From: Salminus brasiliensis
Lineage: Eukaryota; Chordata; Actinopteri; Characiformes; Bryconidae
Reading direction: 5' to 3'
Length of the DNA: 64,000 nt
NCBI RefSeq assembly: GCF_030463535.1
Contig: NC_132897.1
Location: 840,609-904,608, forward strand
Under the pieces are notes generated by a model that saw nothing but the letters and a program-made list of their open reading frames with translations, made no database searches and was not told the origin of the DNA. Position 1 is the first letter of the stretch. Every line of letters begins with the position of its first letter. Both the position numbers and the translations under genes were made by a program. Below, piece by piece: positions 1 to 10,909 of the stretch.

Positions 1-143
1 AGGAAGAAACAACAGGACGGTGATGCGCTCAGCGGCCCCCGGCCACATTAATCAAACCACTGCAGTGAACTTTCAATTGACTTTTCTCTCTGAGGGCGAG
101 CGCTTGGCACGGTGAGGAACTGAGTCAGCGCAGCAATCTGCTG

Positions 144-186
<43 letters not shown>

Positions 187-299
187 TGTGTAAGAAAGGT
201 CTCTGTCACAGAGCACCCTGGAAAAGCCAAAACCACTAGCCTAGCATTTTAACTGTGATCACTAGAGAAGGTACAGAGACTTCACTCTTAAAAATCACG
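1..299. other. 5' flank, mostly unique sequence with a CA microsatellite
   Basis: No gene is recognised. A (CA)n tract runs from about 146 to 184. The rest is moderately GC-rich and non-repetitive to my eye. The short open frame over the CA tract is a repeat artefact. Confidence 0.6.
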
Positions 300-620
300 T
301 CAAGTTGTGGTATTGTTGCTGTGGCGTTGGTGGGTGGCTACTGTGGCGTCCCAGTTGGTTGCTGCAGTGTTGCAAGATGTTTGCTCTGAGATTTTAGGTG
401 GATGAGTGGCAGCTGTATTGTTGCTAGGATATTGTTTAATTGGTTGCTGTGACATCCTAGCTGGTTTCTAGAGTGTTGATAGGCTGTTTAGGTGGTTGAT
501 GTTTTGTTTTTGCTAGGTGGCTACTATGGGATCCCAGTGGGTTGCTAAGGTGTTGGTATATGGTTACTCAGATATTTTAGGTTATTGAAAGGGGATCTTT
601 GTCTTGTTGCTAGGGTATTA
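300..620 (+). repeat. Degenerate TTGCTAGGTGG-type dispersed minisatellite
   Basis: Loose tandem copies of a phrase such as TTGCTAGGTGGTTGCTATGG recur with a period near 40 bp. The same family appears in this orientation at 22480-22760 and 33190-33490, and in reverse at 25740-26140, 27300-27930, about 39690 and 53395-54065. Confidence 0.75.
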
Positions 621-777
621 TTAGATGGTTGTGATAGTATTTTTATACTATAGCAACTTTTATAACAACAATAGTGTTATAGCCGTTGTTATATCTGATA
701 CCTGTATTATCACTGGTTGCTAAGCAACAAGAATAGCTGCATTAGTCTCAGCTGTGGGAACTACTTTTTTTGGTAAA

Positions 778-779
778 TG

Positions 780-832
<53 letters not shown>
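778..832. repeat. (TA)n(GT)n compound microsatellite
   Basis: An AT dinucleotide run passes directly into about 18 GT dinucleotides. Confidence 0.95.
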
Positions 833-834
<2 letters not shown>

Positions 835-962
835 AGTATATTGATGACAGTATTGATGTTGGTGTTCAATAATCGTGTATCCCAACACATTTGTATAACT
901 GGTGTTTCTGATATATTGGCCAATAAACTGGAAACTGTATAATATGTAACACCTCCATCTTT

Positions 963-1013
963 CATGACTCACATTCACTTCTCCCCAAGGAGCCACAGTG
1001 GTAATTAGAGAGA
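963..1013 (+). repeat. Left arm of a 51-bp inverted repeat enclosing the 15-bp array
   Basis: This segment matches the reverse complement of 2342-2392 at 47 of 51 positions by my alignment. It begins CATGACTCACATTCAC. The two arms bracket the 15-bp minisatellite and a C-rich tract, making a unit of about 1.43 kb. It could be the terminal inverted repeats of a mobile element or a fold-back duplication. Confidence 0.85.
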
Positions 1014-1055
1014 CTCTGCCTATCATTCATGCTGCTAAAAATAAAGCAGAGCATA

Positions 1056-2236
1056 TAGAATAGAGGAGTGTAGAGTGGAGGAGTCCAGAGGAGAGGAGTG
1101 TAGAGTAGAGGAGTGTAGAGGAGAGGAGTGTAGACTGGAGGAGTGTAGAGGAGAGGAGTGTAGACTGGAGGAGTGTAGAGGAGTGTATAATGGAGGAGAG
1201 TAGAATGATGGAGTGTACAGTAGAGGAGTGTAGAATGGAGAAGTGTAGAATGGAGGAGTGTAGAGGAGAGGAGTGTACAGTAGAGGAGTGTAGAATGGAG
1301 GAGTGTACAGTAGAGGAGTGTAGAATGGAGGAGTGTAAAGTAAATGACTGTATAATAGAGGAGTGTAGAGTGGAGGAGTGTAGAATGGAGAAGTGTAGAG
1401 TGGAGGAGTGTAGAGTAGAGGAGTGTACAGTAGAGGAGTGTAGAATGGAGGAGTGTAGAGTGGAGGAGTGTACAGTAGAGGAGTGTAGAATGGAGGAGTG
1501 TACAATAGAGGAGTAGAGGAGTGTAGAATGGAGGAGTGAAAAGTAGAGGAGTGTAGAGTGGAGGAGAGTAGAATGGAGAAGTGTAGAATGGAGGAGTGTA
1601 GAGTAGAGGAGTGTAGAGTAGAGGAGTGTAGAGTGGAGGAGTGTAGAGTAGAGGAGTGTACAGTAGAGGAGTGTAGAATGGAGGAGTGTAGAGTGGAGGA
1701 GTGTACAGTAGAGGAGTGTAGAATGGAGGAGTGTAGAGTGGAGAAGTGTACAATAGAGGAGTAGAGGAGTGTAGAATGGAGGAGTGTAAAGTAAATGACT
1801 GTATAATAGAGGAGTGTAGAGTGGAGGAGTGTAGAATGGAGAAGTGTAGAATGGAGGAGTGTAGAGGAGAGGAGTGTACAGTAGAGGAGTGTAGAATGGA
1901 GGAGTGTACAGTAGAGGAGTGTAGAATGGAGGAGTGTAAAGTAAATGACTGTATAATAGAGGAGTGTAGAGTGGAGGAGTGTAGAATGGAGAAGTGTAGA
2001 GTGGAGGAGTGTAGAATGGAGGAGTGAAAAGTAGAGGAGTGTTGAATGGAGGAGTGTAGAGTGGAGGAGAGTAGAGTAGAGGAGTGTAGAGTAGATGAGT
2101 GTATAATAGAGGAGTGTAGAATGGAGGAGTGTATAGGAGAGGAGTGTACAGTAGAGGAGTGTAGAATGGAAGAGTGTAGAGTGGAGGAGTGTAGAGTAGA
2201 GGAGTGTAGAATGGAGGAGTGTAGAATAGAAGAGTG
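1056..2236. repeat. 15-bp GA-rich minisatellite, about 79 units
   Basis: The unit is approximately GGAGTGTAGARTAGA and is strongly purine-biased on the + strand. Variant units recur in register: a copy containing AAAGTAAATGACTG lies near 1335, 1785 and 1935, which are multiples of 15 apart, so blocks of units have been duplicated. Because 15 is divisible by 3, long open frames appear on both strands, including about 460 codons on the minus strand. Their composition is that of the repeat, so they are not called as genes. Confidence 0.95.
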
Positions 2237-2261
2237 CAACCTGCAGCGCCTAAATAAACTC

Positions 2262-2345
2262 CCAACCCCCACTACCCCCCCAACACCACCCACCCCCACC
2301 ACCATCACCCTCCCGTCACCACCCTGCCCCCCCCACCCCCCTCTC
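2262..2345. repeat. C-rich low-complexity tract
   Basis: Runs of C mixed with ACC lie just inside the right arm of the inverted repeat. The tract is nearly all pyrimidine plus A, the opposite strand bias to the neighbouring GA-rich array. Confidence 0.85.
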
Positions 2346-2392
2346 TCCAATTACCACTGTGGCTCCTGGGGGAGAGGTGAATGTGACTCATG
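2342..2392 (-). repeat. Right arm of the 51-bp inverted repeat
   Basis: Inverted partner of 963-1013, with four mismatches in 51 positions. Homology stops at the outer CATG on both sides. Confidence 0.85.
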
Positions 2393-2749
2393 GTTGATTA
2401 AAGGTATTATACATTATATACACAGAGTTTCCAGTTGTGGCCATTTTATCAGAAACACCATCATATAAATACATAAATGCAGGAAGGAAGATGGATGGAA
2501 ATGATGGAAATGAAAGAAAGAGGAAAAAAATGGGGAAAAACAACGGAAAAAAATTCAAGAAAGAAAAAATAAACTAAATGTAAGAAACTAAAAAAATATA
2601 TAAATAAATTAAAGCAAGATTTTTTAATAAAATAAAAGATACAAAAGGAAAGAAAAAGAAAAAAACAATTAAGAAAAGATACATTATATCAGTGGAATAA
2701 TGGTAAAAAAGATATACATAAACATGAAAATAAAGAAAAGTGGACTAAT

Positions 2750-2803
<54 letters not shown>
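2393..2803. other. A-rich low-complexity stretch ending in (TA)n
   Basis: About 2470-2750 is A-rich with GAAA and AAAT phrases, and a pure (TA)n run occupies about 2752-2803. A lone copy of the CCACTTTATTAGAAACACC core, diverged, sits at about 2438-2461. No gene is seen. Confidence 0.7.
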
Positions 2804-2805
<2 letters not shown>

Positions 2806-3493
2806 CTCTGGTTGCTAAGTAACAGTAACAGTAAAGGCTCATTTGTACTCTTTACATATGAAAGTCAACAATGTAACCATCACTGTGAATGTTAAGCAGC
2901 TCATCCACTAGAGGGCAGTTCAGAGTCAAAAGCTTCTGACAGCAGCAAACATGGTGGCGGTGGAGGAGATAGAGGAAGACGTTGTGTCCGTCTGCCAGGG
3001 GTCAGCTCTCGCTTGAACCGTTAACTACACTGCCCCCTACCATTCCCAGAGGTACTGCTCCATACCGCCCATATCTGTGAGCTTTCAGAAAGCCCCCTCC
3101 ATATCCAAGTCTGTGTTTAACGGTGAACATAATGAGCCCTAATGCTACCAATCAGAGTGTGTGGGCGGAGCTGAGTGTTACACTTGTAGCTGCAGGTGGA
3201 GTAGACGGTTGTTGGCTCTGAGTGCAGGGCTCTTTTCTGTCTCCACATGAATTTGATGGCCTGTGCCCACCGTGCCGACCCCCTGCAGGCGGGTTTGTGT
3301 GTGTGAGGCGGGTGTGTGTGAGGGTATTTTTGGGTAGTTGGGATTTGGCCAGTCTGCTTCAGCAGTGATGATGCTGCGCTGGCTCTCGGAGCTGCGCTGC
3401 TGCTTTCCGCTTTCAGTCTGACCATCTGTGCACCAGCATCCGCACTGCTGAGACCCAACTGCTCATTTAGTTGACTGAGTGCATGAGGGGATT

Positions 3494-3538
<45 letters not shown>

Positions 3539-3660
3539 GTACGTGTGCGTCTGATCATTTTCCTACAATTTTAGAACATAAAAATACTAAAATATGAAAA
3601 CTGAGAAGGCTGGAGCACATAGACTCTGATATTTGGCATTGGTCATTCCTTAACAACACC
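2804..3660. other. Mostly unique flank with a (GT)n tract
   Basis: Non-repetitive sequence with no convincing exon. A (GT)n run lies at about 3497-3541. The minus-strand frame at 3117-3458 has no recognisable domain. Confidence 0.5.
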
Positions 3661-3717
3661 GATCCAGCTGTGAAACATGGTGGTGGCAGCATCATGCTGT
3701 GGGGATATGGGTTCTTA
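3661..3717 (+). pseudogene. Remnant of a Tc1-like transposase
   Basis: In one forward frame this short stretch reads DPAVKHGGGSIMLWGYGF. This closely matches the KHGGGSIMLWGCF signature of Tc1/mariner transposases of fish, known from the family. Only some 19 codons are recognisable, flanking sequence does not continue the frame convincingly, and no terminal repeats were identified, so it is a fragment without activity. The same coding segment seems to have seeded the tandem array at 58250-60127. Confidence 0.75.
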
Positions 3718-4305
3718 GTGGGCCCCCCCTGCACTGTGTAGCCCATACAGACTACCTGCTGTCCTTAGCTCTCTACTGGAGAAATATATATGGCCTGTTT
3801 TAGGGTGGTCCACAGTGGAGCGTCGACTGCTCTGCAGCTCTCGCCGAGTCAGAATCACCGGGACCCGTGGGGCTCCACTGTTAAGCCGTTGGGAGGCTCT
3901 CAATGTGTGAGAAGTCCGTTCTCTGCACACCTTCACTACAGCAGCTCTAGAACATCCCACAATCTTAGCGGTTTCCGAGTTGCTACCACCCTTCGCCCAC
4001 TGTCTCAGTCATATCAGAACATTATGACCACCCTGGTTTGGGATGAACTCGGCCCGGGACGTCACAGATGCCATGTGACCGGATTTACTGCAGGTATGTG
4101 TTATAAACAGGCGAGCACACCAGTCAGCTGTAGCAGAGTGCAGAACCGTCGTCACGGGCGAAGGACACGATCTGACTGATAATAGGGTACCAGGTGAAGG
4201 GTGGTAGCATCTCATTACTATTCCCACTATTAGGTAGGTGGTCATATGATATGACTGTAATTATATACAGTACAGACTATATATATATATATATATGCCC
4301 TTCTC
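3718..4305. other. 5' flank with a dispersed DNA-element end
   Basis: No gene is called, although several overlapping short frames exist. At 4006-4060 the sequence GTCATATCAGAACATTATGA and what follows matches the reverse complement of 31288-31341, so this is part of a dispersed repeat. A (TA)n run is at about 4279-4297. Confidence 0.55.
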
Positions 4306-4395
4306 TAACTACACATAGACAATATTATTATTATTATTATATACTGTAAGTAATATATGCAGGCTAGAGAGAGAGAGTTGAGTTGAGTGTCTATG

Positions 4396-4398
<3 letters not shown>

Positions 4399-4440
<42 letters not shown>
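4399..4440. repeat. (GT)n microsatellite
   Basis: About 21 uninterrupted TG dinucleotides. Confidence 0.95.
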
Positions 4441-4444
<4 letters not shown>

Positions 4445-4543
4445 AATTGTTTGCCCTTCCGGTTATAATCACATATTGTGTGTGTATGATGTCTCTCACC
4501 ATAGGAAACAATAGCAGCTGCTCTGTCGATGACCGCAGATGGG

Positions 4544-4547
<4 letters not shown>

Positions 4548-4612
<65 letters not shown>

Positions 4613-4626
4613 CACACACACAATCA
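4548..4626. repeat. (CA)n(TA)n(CA)n microsatellite
   Basis: A long CA run is interrupted by a short TATATA block and then resumes. With the opposite GT run at 4399-4440 it could form an intrastrand stem. Confidence 0.95.
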
Positions 4627-4879
4627 CACAGGCCTGTTTCCCTGGAGACTAACAGCCAGGTGCAGTTTCTGCCATTTGGAAACTTTGGCAGTGGAATGGT
4701 GAGCCATTTTCAGCAGCCTGTCTCTGTCCTGCAGCCGTCTTTATAAACCAGCCCAGTTTAGCACAGAGATGTGGGTGTGGCTAGGGGCGTGGCCACGTCC
4801 TGCGATAATAATATCATCATGCATTATCAGTGATTAATTATATAATAATGATATAATATAGAATTAAATATAATTTATT

Positions 4880-4972
4880 AGCTCCTCCCATTCATCCTAC
4901 AGCAGTTTAGTCCCTCCCTTTCAGCCTACGGCAGTTTAGTCCCCCCCTTTCATCCTACAGCATGTTATACTG
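4880..4972. repeat. Short copy of the TTTAGCCCC minisatellite family
   Basis: Three units of about 38 bp contain CATCCTACAGCAGTTTAGTC. The same family forms the larger array at 9328-9935 and a fragment at 12675-12735. Confidence 0.8.
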
Positions 4973-5147
4973 TTATACTGGCTTCTTTCAGCTCTGTGTT
5001 TCCGTTATTTTGGCTTCCTTGGGTTTTGTTCCTTTTGTATTGCTTCGTTATGGATAAATCTACTCAGCTTAGTTCTGTGAGCTCTGTCTTGGACTCTCTT
5101 AAAGTGACTAATGAAATTAACTTCTTGAGTCTTCACCCCAAACATTA

Positions 5148-5148
5148 C

Positions 5149-5182
<34 letters not shown>

Positions 5183-5198
5183 GTAATAATAATAATAA
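5148..5198. repeat. (AAT)n trinucleotide repeat
   Basis: About 16 AAT units with one CAGT interruption. Confidence 0.95.
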
Positions 5199-5199
5199 G

Positions 5200-5815
5200 C
5201 GCTCTGATTGAGGCAGTGACAGAGACAGTGTGGTTGGTGTGGAAATGAAGTATGGCGGTTTTAGGATGCTACAGTGGAGCTCAGAGAGATAGAAATACAG
5301 GCCGGGTTCTTTAACACAGCTGTCAGTCAGACTGAATTAGGCCCCGAGTGTAATTTAGGTGCTGCAGCAGATTGGACCAGCAGAACCGAGACAGTCAGAG
5401 CCCTGTCATACACGTCCCGTCTGACTCCAGCCGTCATTTCTTACAGTATATTGTCATTTAATGAGGGTTTGTTAAAATTGGACAGCTGTGAGTGTGTGTG
5501 TGTGTGTGTGAGAGTGTGTGAGAGAGAGAGAGGTGTTCTTCTGCAGGGGTGTGCATGTCTCAGGGTGTCCTGGGTAGACCCTGGGAGAACAGGGGGTGTT
5601 TTGTAGGGGCAGGTTTGGGTGACGGGGTGGGTCCGTGTCAGGATGAGGGGAGTCGAGGCAGACAGCGCTGGGGCTCGACTATCTGCCTCATGCTGAAGCG
5701 ATAACGCACAAACTCTGGCGCGCTCGCGGCACTCCAGTGGATTAGTGCCATTATATATTACACTGTAAAGAGCTGGAGAGACGCCAGACCTGCTGCACTG
5801 GAGTGGAGCTGTTGA
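5200..5815. other. Unique 5' flank with short GT/GA tracts
   Basis: No gene is recognised. A GT tract followed by GA dinucleotides lies at about 5492-5532. A short frame starting at 5274 has no domain or splice context. Confidence 0.5.
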
Positions 5816-6022
5816 GCACTAGTGTGAAACGAGGAGTGTTCTAGGACCAAAAAGTGGGACTGTGTTCTAGTGCACTAATTTTCTAGGGGTCAAGTGCACT
5901 AGTGTTGAACTGCCCTAGCACTGCTGCCTAGTGGAGTAATTTTGGAGTGCGCAAGTGGTCTAGTGCACTAGTGTGGAACTACTCTCACATTAATGAAGAG
6001 TTATATTCTAGCACCGAAAAAT
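5816..6022. repeat. CTAGTGCACTA minisatellite, left block
   Basis: Irregular copies of TCTAGTGCACTAATT alternate with CAAGTGCACTAGTGTGGAAC. The block ends at TCTAGCACC-AAAAATG and resumes at 6545, so it is split by the GC-rich segment between. Confidence 0.75.
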
Positions 6023-6504
6023 GTGTCACGGTATGGAACAGGAACATAGGAACAGGAATCAAGACTGTAACAGGGACAGGGACAAACACAGAGACCGGAA
6101 CCAGAACAGAAACGGACACATAGTTAGGTCCAGGACTGGCAAAAGGCTGAGGTGCAGACTGAGGGGCCAGCCTGGGCACAGTCCTGAAGGCTGGCGCAGT
6201 GGGCAGCGACCTAGGGACAGACATCCTGGGGGGCGGTACAGAGTCAGAGGCACAGGAATGGAGGCGCGGGTGCCACTGGCTGAAGCGGGAGCGGTGGGCG
6301 CCACCGGCACAGGAGCTGGAGCGATGGCCGCCACCGACGCTGGAGAGACAGGAGCAGGCGACCACATACAAGACCAGACGAGCGAATCCTCAAATAAAGG
6401 GGTACTTATACAGGGACTATCAAGTGACACCTGAGACTAACAAGGGGGGCGTGGCTACAGAGGAGGCACAGAAGGGAACACTAATGAACAGGAGGGGCTA
6501 GGAC
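6023..6504. mobile_element. GC-rich segment splitting the CTAGTGCACTA array; possible retroelement fragment
   Basis: About 480 bp differ sharply in composition from both flanks: GGAACAGGAACA-type phrases, then GGCGCC-rich sequence. Read on the minus strand, it has proline/alanine-rich open frame followed by sequence resembling an LTR leader. No protease, reverse transcriptase or integrase motif is seen. Its position inside a tandem array suggests insertion; the element class is not determined. Confidence 0.35.
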
Positions 6505-6544
6505 AAGGTCCATACTAGTGGTCAACTCCACTAGTATGGACCTT
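6505..6544. repeat. Perfect 17-bp-arm hairpin
   Basis: Arms at 6505-6521 and 6528-6544 are exact reverse complements around the six-base loop TCAACT. It sits at the junction between the inserted GC-rich segment and the right array block. Confidence 0.9.
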
Positions 6545-6949
6545 TCATAGTGCATTAATAAGGAGTTATCTAGCACCAAAAAATGGGTCTGTGTTGTGCT
6601 GCACTAGTGTGACGTCATGGGACTATCTAGTGCATCTATCTTGACTAACTAGTCAAGTGCACAAGTGTGAAATTAGTGTGGCACTGCCCTATTGCATTAA
6701 AAAATCTAAACATTTTAAACTAGCACCAAGAGGTGGTGCTGCGTTGTACTGCACTTGTGTGAAGTTATGGGATGTTCTAGTGCACTAATTCTTCTAGTGC
6801 ACTTGTGTTCTAGCGCATTACTGTGGAACTGCCCATTACCATTAATGAGAAGAAAAATGTGACCGTGTTGTACAGCACTAGTGTGAAGTTACAGTTGTGG
6901 TATGTTCTAGTGCACTAATTATATAGTCCACAAGTGGTCAAGTGTACTA
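6545..6949. repeat. CTAGTGCACTA minisatellite, right block
   Basis: Continues the left block with units of roughly 120-170 bp that contain GTGCACTAATT, GTGTGGAACTGCCC and ATTAATGAGAAG phrases. Confidence 0.75.
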
Positions 6950-7068
6950 GTCTGGACAGTAGAGACAGTTACTTCAACAGAAGCAGGATCAGCTCTTTTA
7001 ATCCCCTTGATTTCAAAAGAAACATTGAATGAGCAGGTGTCCCAATACTTTTGACCACATAGTATAGT
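6950..7068 (-). mobile_element. End fragment of the main MITE family, minus orientation
   Basis: Matches the first ~120 bp of the element seen fully at 39842-40315. It ends with CAGGTGTCCCAATACTTTTG followed by a decayed CACATAGTAT terminus. Confidence 0.85.
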
Positions 7069-7529
7069 AGTGTAATGTCTTAATGATGTACAAGCCTGAA
7101 TCAGTTCGGATGAAAGCATCATGCTGTTCCAGTGTGCTGTGTCCTGTCTGCAGGCCTGTGGTCAGCCAAACAGCTAAACAGTCAGACTGTGGGTGGATGT
7201 CATTTCCTTTTTGCAAAAACACACGGACAGATCAATAGAAACCGTGCTTTCATCAGTGGTTTGCGCTCGGCCCTGGGGTTTAATTAAGAAGGACATGAGT
7301 ATGAAGCGCATTTCAGCCTCTGCAGCCTCTTCACAGCCCTAACAGCTCTGATAAACGATGAGAATCTCATTAATTAGGTGCCACTCTGATTTGGCTGGAC
7401 TGAACTGGAAAACAGCACAGATCCATTACGCTCTACCCCCCCCCCCTTTCTTACAAGCTCGCCCACTATTCTCAATATTATTAACATTTTCAAGGTGGAA
7501 ACCAAAATAAATACAATAGAAAAGATACT
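7069..7529. other. Unique 5' flank sequence
   Basis: No repeat or exon recognised. The stretch at about 7200-7380 contains homeodomain-like TTAATTA motifs and could be a conserved non-coding element, which only comparison could show. Confidence 0.4.
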
Positions 7530-8260
7530 CACTGGCCACTTTATTAGAAACATCCACTTTTGTACTTCTTCACTGGCCACTTTATTAGAAACACCTACCT
7601 TTGTGCCTCCTCACTGGCCACTTTATTAGAAACATCCACTTTTGTACTTCCTCACTGGCCACTTTATTAGAAACACCAACTTTTGTACTTCCTCACTGGC
7701 CACTTTATTAGAAACACCAACTTTTGTGCTTCCTCAGTGGCCACTTTATTAGAAACACCAACTTTTGTGCTTCCTCACTGGCCACTTTATTAGAAACACC
7801 AACTTTTGTGCTTCCTCACTGGCCACTTTATTAGAAACGCCTCATTTTACGCTTCCTTACTGGCCACTTTATTAGAAACACCAACTTTTGTGCTTCTTTA
7901 CTGGCCACTTTATTAGAAACACCATACATTTGTGCTTCCTCAGTGGCCACTTCATTAGAAACACCTACTTTTGTGCTTCCTCACTGGCCACTTTATTAGA
8001 AACATCCACTTTTGTACTTCCTCACTGGCCACTTTATTAGAAACACCTACCTTTGTGCCTCCTCACTGGCCACTTTATTAGAAACACCAACTTTTGTGCT
8101 TCCTCACTGGCCACTTTATTAGAAACACCAACTTTTGTGCTTCCTCACTGGCCACTTTATTAGAAACACCAACTTTTGTGCTTCCTCACTGGCCACTTTA
8201 TTAGAAACACCAACTTTTGTGCTTCCTCACTGGACACTTTATTAGAAACACATACTTTTG
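7530..8260. repeat. ~41-bp minisatellite, core CTGGCCACTTTATTAGAAAC (array 1 of 3)
   Basis: About 18 units. The core is nearly invariant and is followed by a variable tail such as ACCAACTTTTGTGCTTCCTC. The same core forms arrays at 21154-21799 and 51056-53018. Confidence 0.95.
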
Positions 8261-8550
8261 ATTGAAGATTGAAAATTTCTATGTCTAGTTTACCAAATGT
8301 TTGTCTGTCCTTCATATTTGCAGATTTAACTGAATAATAGAAAATTATAAATGTCATTGTTTATGATGTTTTTAAAATTCAGCTTAAAAAACATTGTTAT
8401 AAACAACAACAAATACATAAAGTATACATATTTTATATCTAAATAAATATATAAAACTGCTTGAATATTTTTGGGCCTTATTCACCCTCCATTCTTAACC
8501 CTTTAAACTACCCAGTGTGGTTCCTGGCTTTTTGTGTTATAGTTTAAGAA
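8261..8550. other. AT-rich spacer
   Basis: AT-rich sequence with ATAAATA phrases. No feature recognised. Confidence 0.6.
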
Positions 8551-8551
8551 C

Positions 8552-8730
8552 AACTGGTTAGAGCTCCGGGTTATTGGTGACAGGGTTGTGGGTTCGATAC
8601 CCATGCTCGGCAAGCTGCCACTGTTGGGCCCTTAAGAAGGCCCTTCCTCCTCTCCGCTCCCCAGGCGCCGCAGCAATGGCGGGGTTAAAGGCAGAACACT
8701 AATGGTGAATACCATCGTCCTGCACTGCTT
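8552..8730 (+). mobile_element. tRNA-derived SINE, copy 1
   Basis: An A-box-like GGTTAGAGCTCCGGG is followed by a B box, GGTTCGATAC at 8591-8600, with the spacing of a RNA polymerase III promoter. The body CTGCCACTGTTGGGCCCTT is shared with the copy at 57445-57625. The 5' end of the head is eroded. Confidence 0.8.
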
Positions 8731-9327
8731 CGCATGTAGTTTCCGGTTAGTCCGGATCAGGGTGGGGTAAAGGTCACGGAGCATAAAGGGTTAAGAAGAC
8801 ATTTCTGCTGATGCAGTTTCCCATGCAGATCACCGCCAGCCTCAGGGCAGCAGATCTCTGCTGGGGTCATTCTGCACTGTTTCATAAAGGGCTGACCTGA
8901 AACATGAGGCCAGACCCAAGACTTCCTCCATCCGCAGAGCTGCTGCTCTCCATGCAGGAGAACCGGAGTAAATAACACCCCTCCCGCAGAGTGAGAAACG
9001 CTCAGTCCGCTATCTCCCCGGACGAGTGTCACTTTATTTCACACTGCTTTTCACACGCTCCTGCCAAGGGTGCGAAGTTAGAGCTGATAACCCAGCTCAT
9101 GAATATAGAGCTGTACTGTAATACCAAGGAGCAGAACCCACAGAGAACCCATACAGCCACAGCAGCATTCAACACTTACCAGTACTTAAATACAATTACA
9201 CCATTACATAATTACTCATGACATACTTACACCATTACATAATTACTTACAGACTACAGATACATGATGACATAAACAGTTGAATTACATTCTGTGTCAA
9301 GTTGTTCTGATGTAAAAAAAAAAGTTT
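8731..9327. other. Unique 5' flank sequence
   Basis: No gene is recognised. There are short overlapping frames without domains, and 9190-9260 is a small TTACACCATTACATAATTAC repeat. Confidence 0.45.
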
Positions 9328-9935
9328 TAGCCCCGCCCACTCAAACTATAGCCAACCATTTAGCAGTTTAGCCCCATCCATTCAGTCTACATAGTTAAGA
9401 CAACCCATTCGGCCTACAACAATTTAGTCCCAGTCATTCAGTCTATAGGAGTTTAGCCCCACCCATTCAGTCTAAAGAAGTTTAGGCCCCACCCATTCAG
9501 TCTAAATAAGTTTAAGCCCCACCCATTTAACATACAGCATTTACCCCCGCCCATTCAGCATACTGCTATGTAGCCCCGTCCGATACAGCAGTTTAGTCCC
9601 ACCCATTTATCCGAGAGCAGTTTAGCCCCACCCATTCGACATATAGCATCTAGCCCCACCCCATCAAAGTACAGCATCTAGCTCCACCTATTCAGCCTAC
9701 AGCAGTTTAGCTCCACCCATTCAGTCTAAAGCAGTTTATGCCCCACCCATTCAACATACAGCATCTTGCCCCACCCCATCAAAATACAGCACCTAGCTCC
9801 ACCCATTCAGTCTATAGCAGTTTAAGCCTCACTCATTCAGCCTACTGCATTGTAGCCCCGCCCATTTAGTATACATCAGCTTGGCTCCGCCCACTCCTCC
9901 TACAGCAGTTCAGCCCCATTCATTCACACTCCAGT
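9328..9935. repeat. ~35-bp TTTAGCCCCACCCATTCA minisatellite, about 17 units
   Basis: The unit is approximately CCCACCCATTCAGTCTACAG followed by CAGTTTAG. Units are diverged and vary in length. Small copies of the family lie at 4880-4972 and 12675-12735. Confidence 0.9.
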
Positions 9936-10909
9936 TCTAAGAAGTATTTCAACTGCTTTTTAACGAGGACAGCCAATCAGAACAGAGCTCATTTGCATTT
10001 TATAACCCCCTTTAATGTGAAGTGATAAAGAGAGGTTGGTGTAAAAATAAATTCTGACATCCCAGACAAGTGAAGCTCGGGGGAGATGAAATAGCAGAGG
10101 ATTGTGGGATATGAGCTCTTTGAAGGAAATGTGAGAAGAGGCGTTTAAAGACTTGCATCATGGAGGACCTGGGTGGTTAATAACCGTGGAAAACTCTGCG
10201 TATCAAAGAACATGTAAAATACAAAGGCGAGCGGAGAGCGAGCGTCCTAAAAGAATGCATTAGCCGGCCGGCCGCCTCCTGGGCGGACGAGCGTATGTTA
10301 ACTTTATTAAAAAGTCCTGTTGTATCATGCTGTGAGATGCATGGCCTTTTGAGTGTGTGTGGGTTGTGAGATTAATCGTGGCTTTTCTTTTCAGCCATGG
10401 AGTCCCTGCGCTGGAAGCGGAGGAGCTGAAGTTGGAGGCGAGATGAAACCGGCTTTGGCTTTATTGTCGCTGCTGTTTATATTGAAAAAGCGCGAGCGCG
10501 TCCCAAAAGCCCATCTGCTCGAGCGGCCGTCTTGACGAAGCATATCAGCATCTTTTGTAATGTGACTCCTGTTCTGCGGGGTGGCTAATTAAATTCTGCA
10601 GATAAAGCCAATTATGCTAAATCAGTTTGGAGCATGAAACAAAAGGCAGAGGAGTATTTATGAGCACGGTAGAGAGTAGAGAGCTCCATCCATATAGAAG
10701 AGCTCCAACAGCAGCGCTGCACTGCTCACATCCCAGACCTTCATTGGTTCAGATCAGCGAGATTGAAGCTGAAAGTCGTCCAAAGTGGAAGAAGTTTGAT
10801 GAAGGTAAATAGTAAACAACAAAAACACGTACAGCGCTGCAGTGTCGCTTATTAGGGGTGGTCCTCTGTAGATGTTTAATAAGCTCCCATCATAGGGTCA
10901 GAGGATCAG
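9936..10909. other. Repeat-poor island, candidate conserved non-coding sequence
   Basis: Nearly 1 kb of non-repetitive sequence between two arrays. Around 10060-10640 it has mixed composition with CpGs (GCCGGCCGGCCGCC near 10263) and AT-rich motifs such as GGCTAATTAAATTCTG. The short frames at 10353 and 10627 have no recognised domain. Either regulatory sequence or an unannotated exon is possible. Confidence 0.35.

Noticed and set aside
962..2350. Open frames of up to 462 codons (Ser/His/Leu- or Tyr/Thr/Pro-rich) on the minus strand and Glu/Cys-rich frames on the + strand
   Set aside because: They are translations of a 15-bp repeat. Period divisible by three avoids stops in every unit. No start context, splice sites or domain.
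7530..8260. CRISPR-like array (conserved repeat with variable spacer)
   Set aside because: The genome is vertebrate, the spacers are related to each other, and the core plus tail behaves as a minisatellite found at three places.
8552..8640. Functional tRNA gene
   Set aside because: The head has A- and B-box motifs, but an unrelated SINE body follows and a second copy exists at 57445; it is a SINE.
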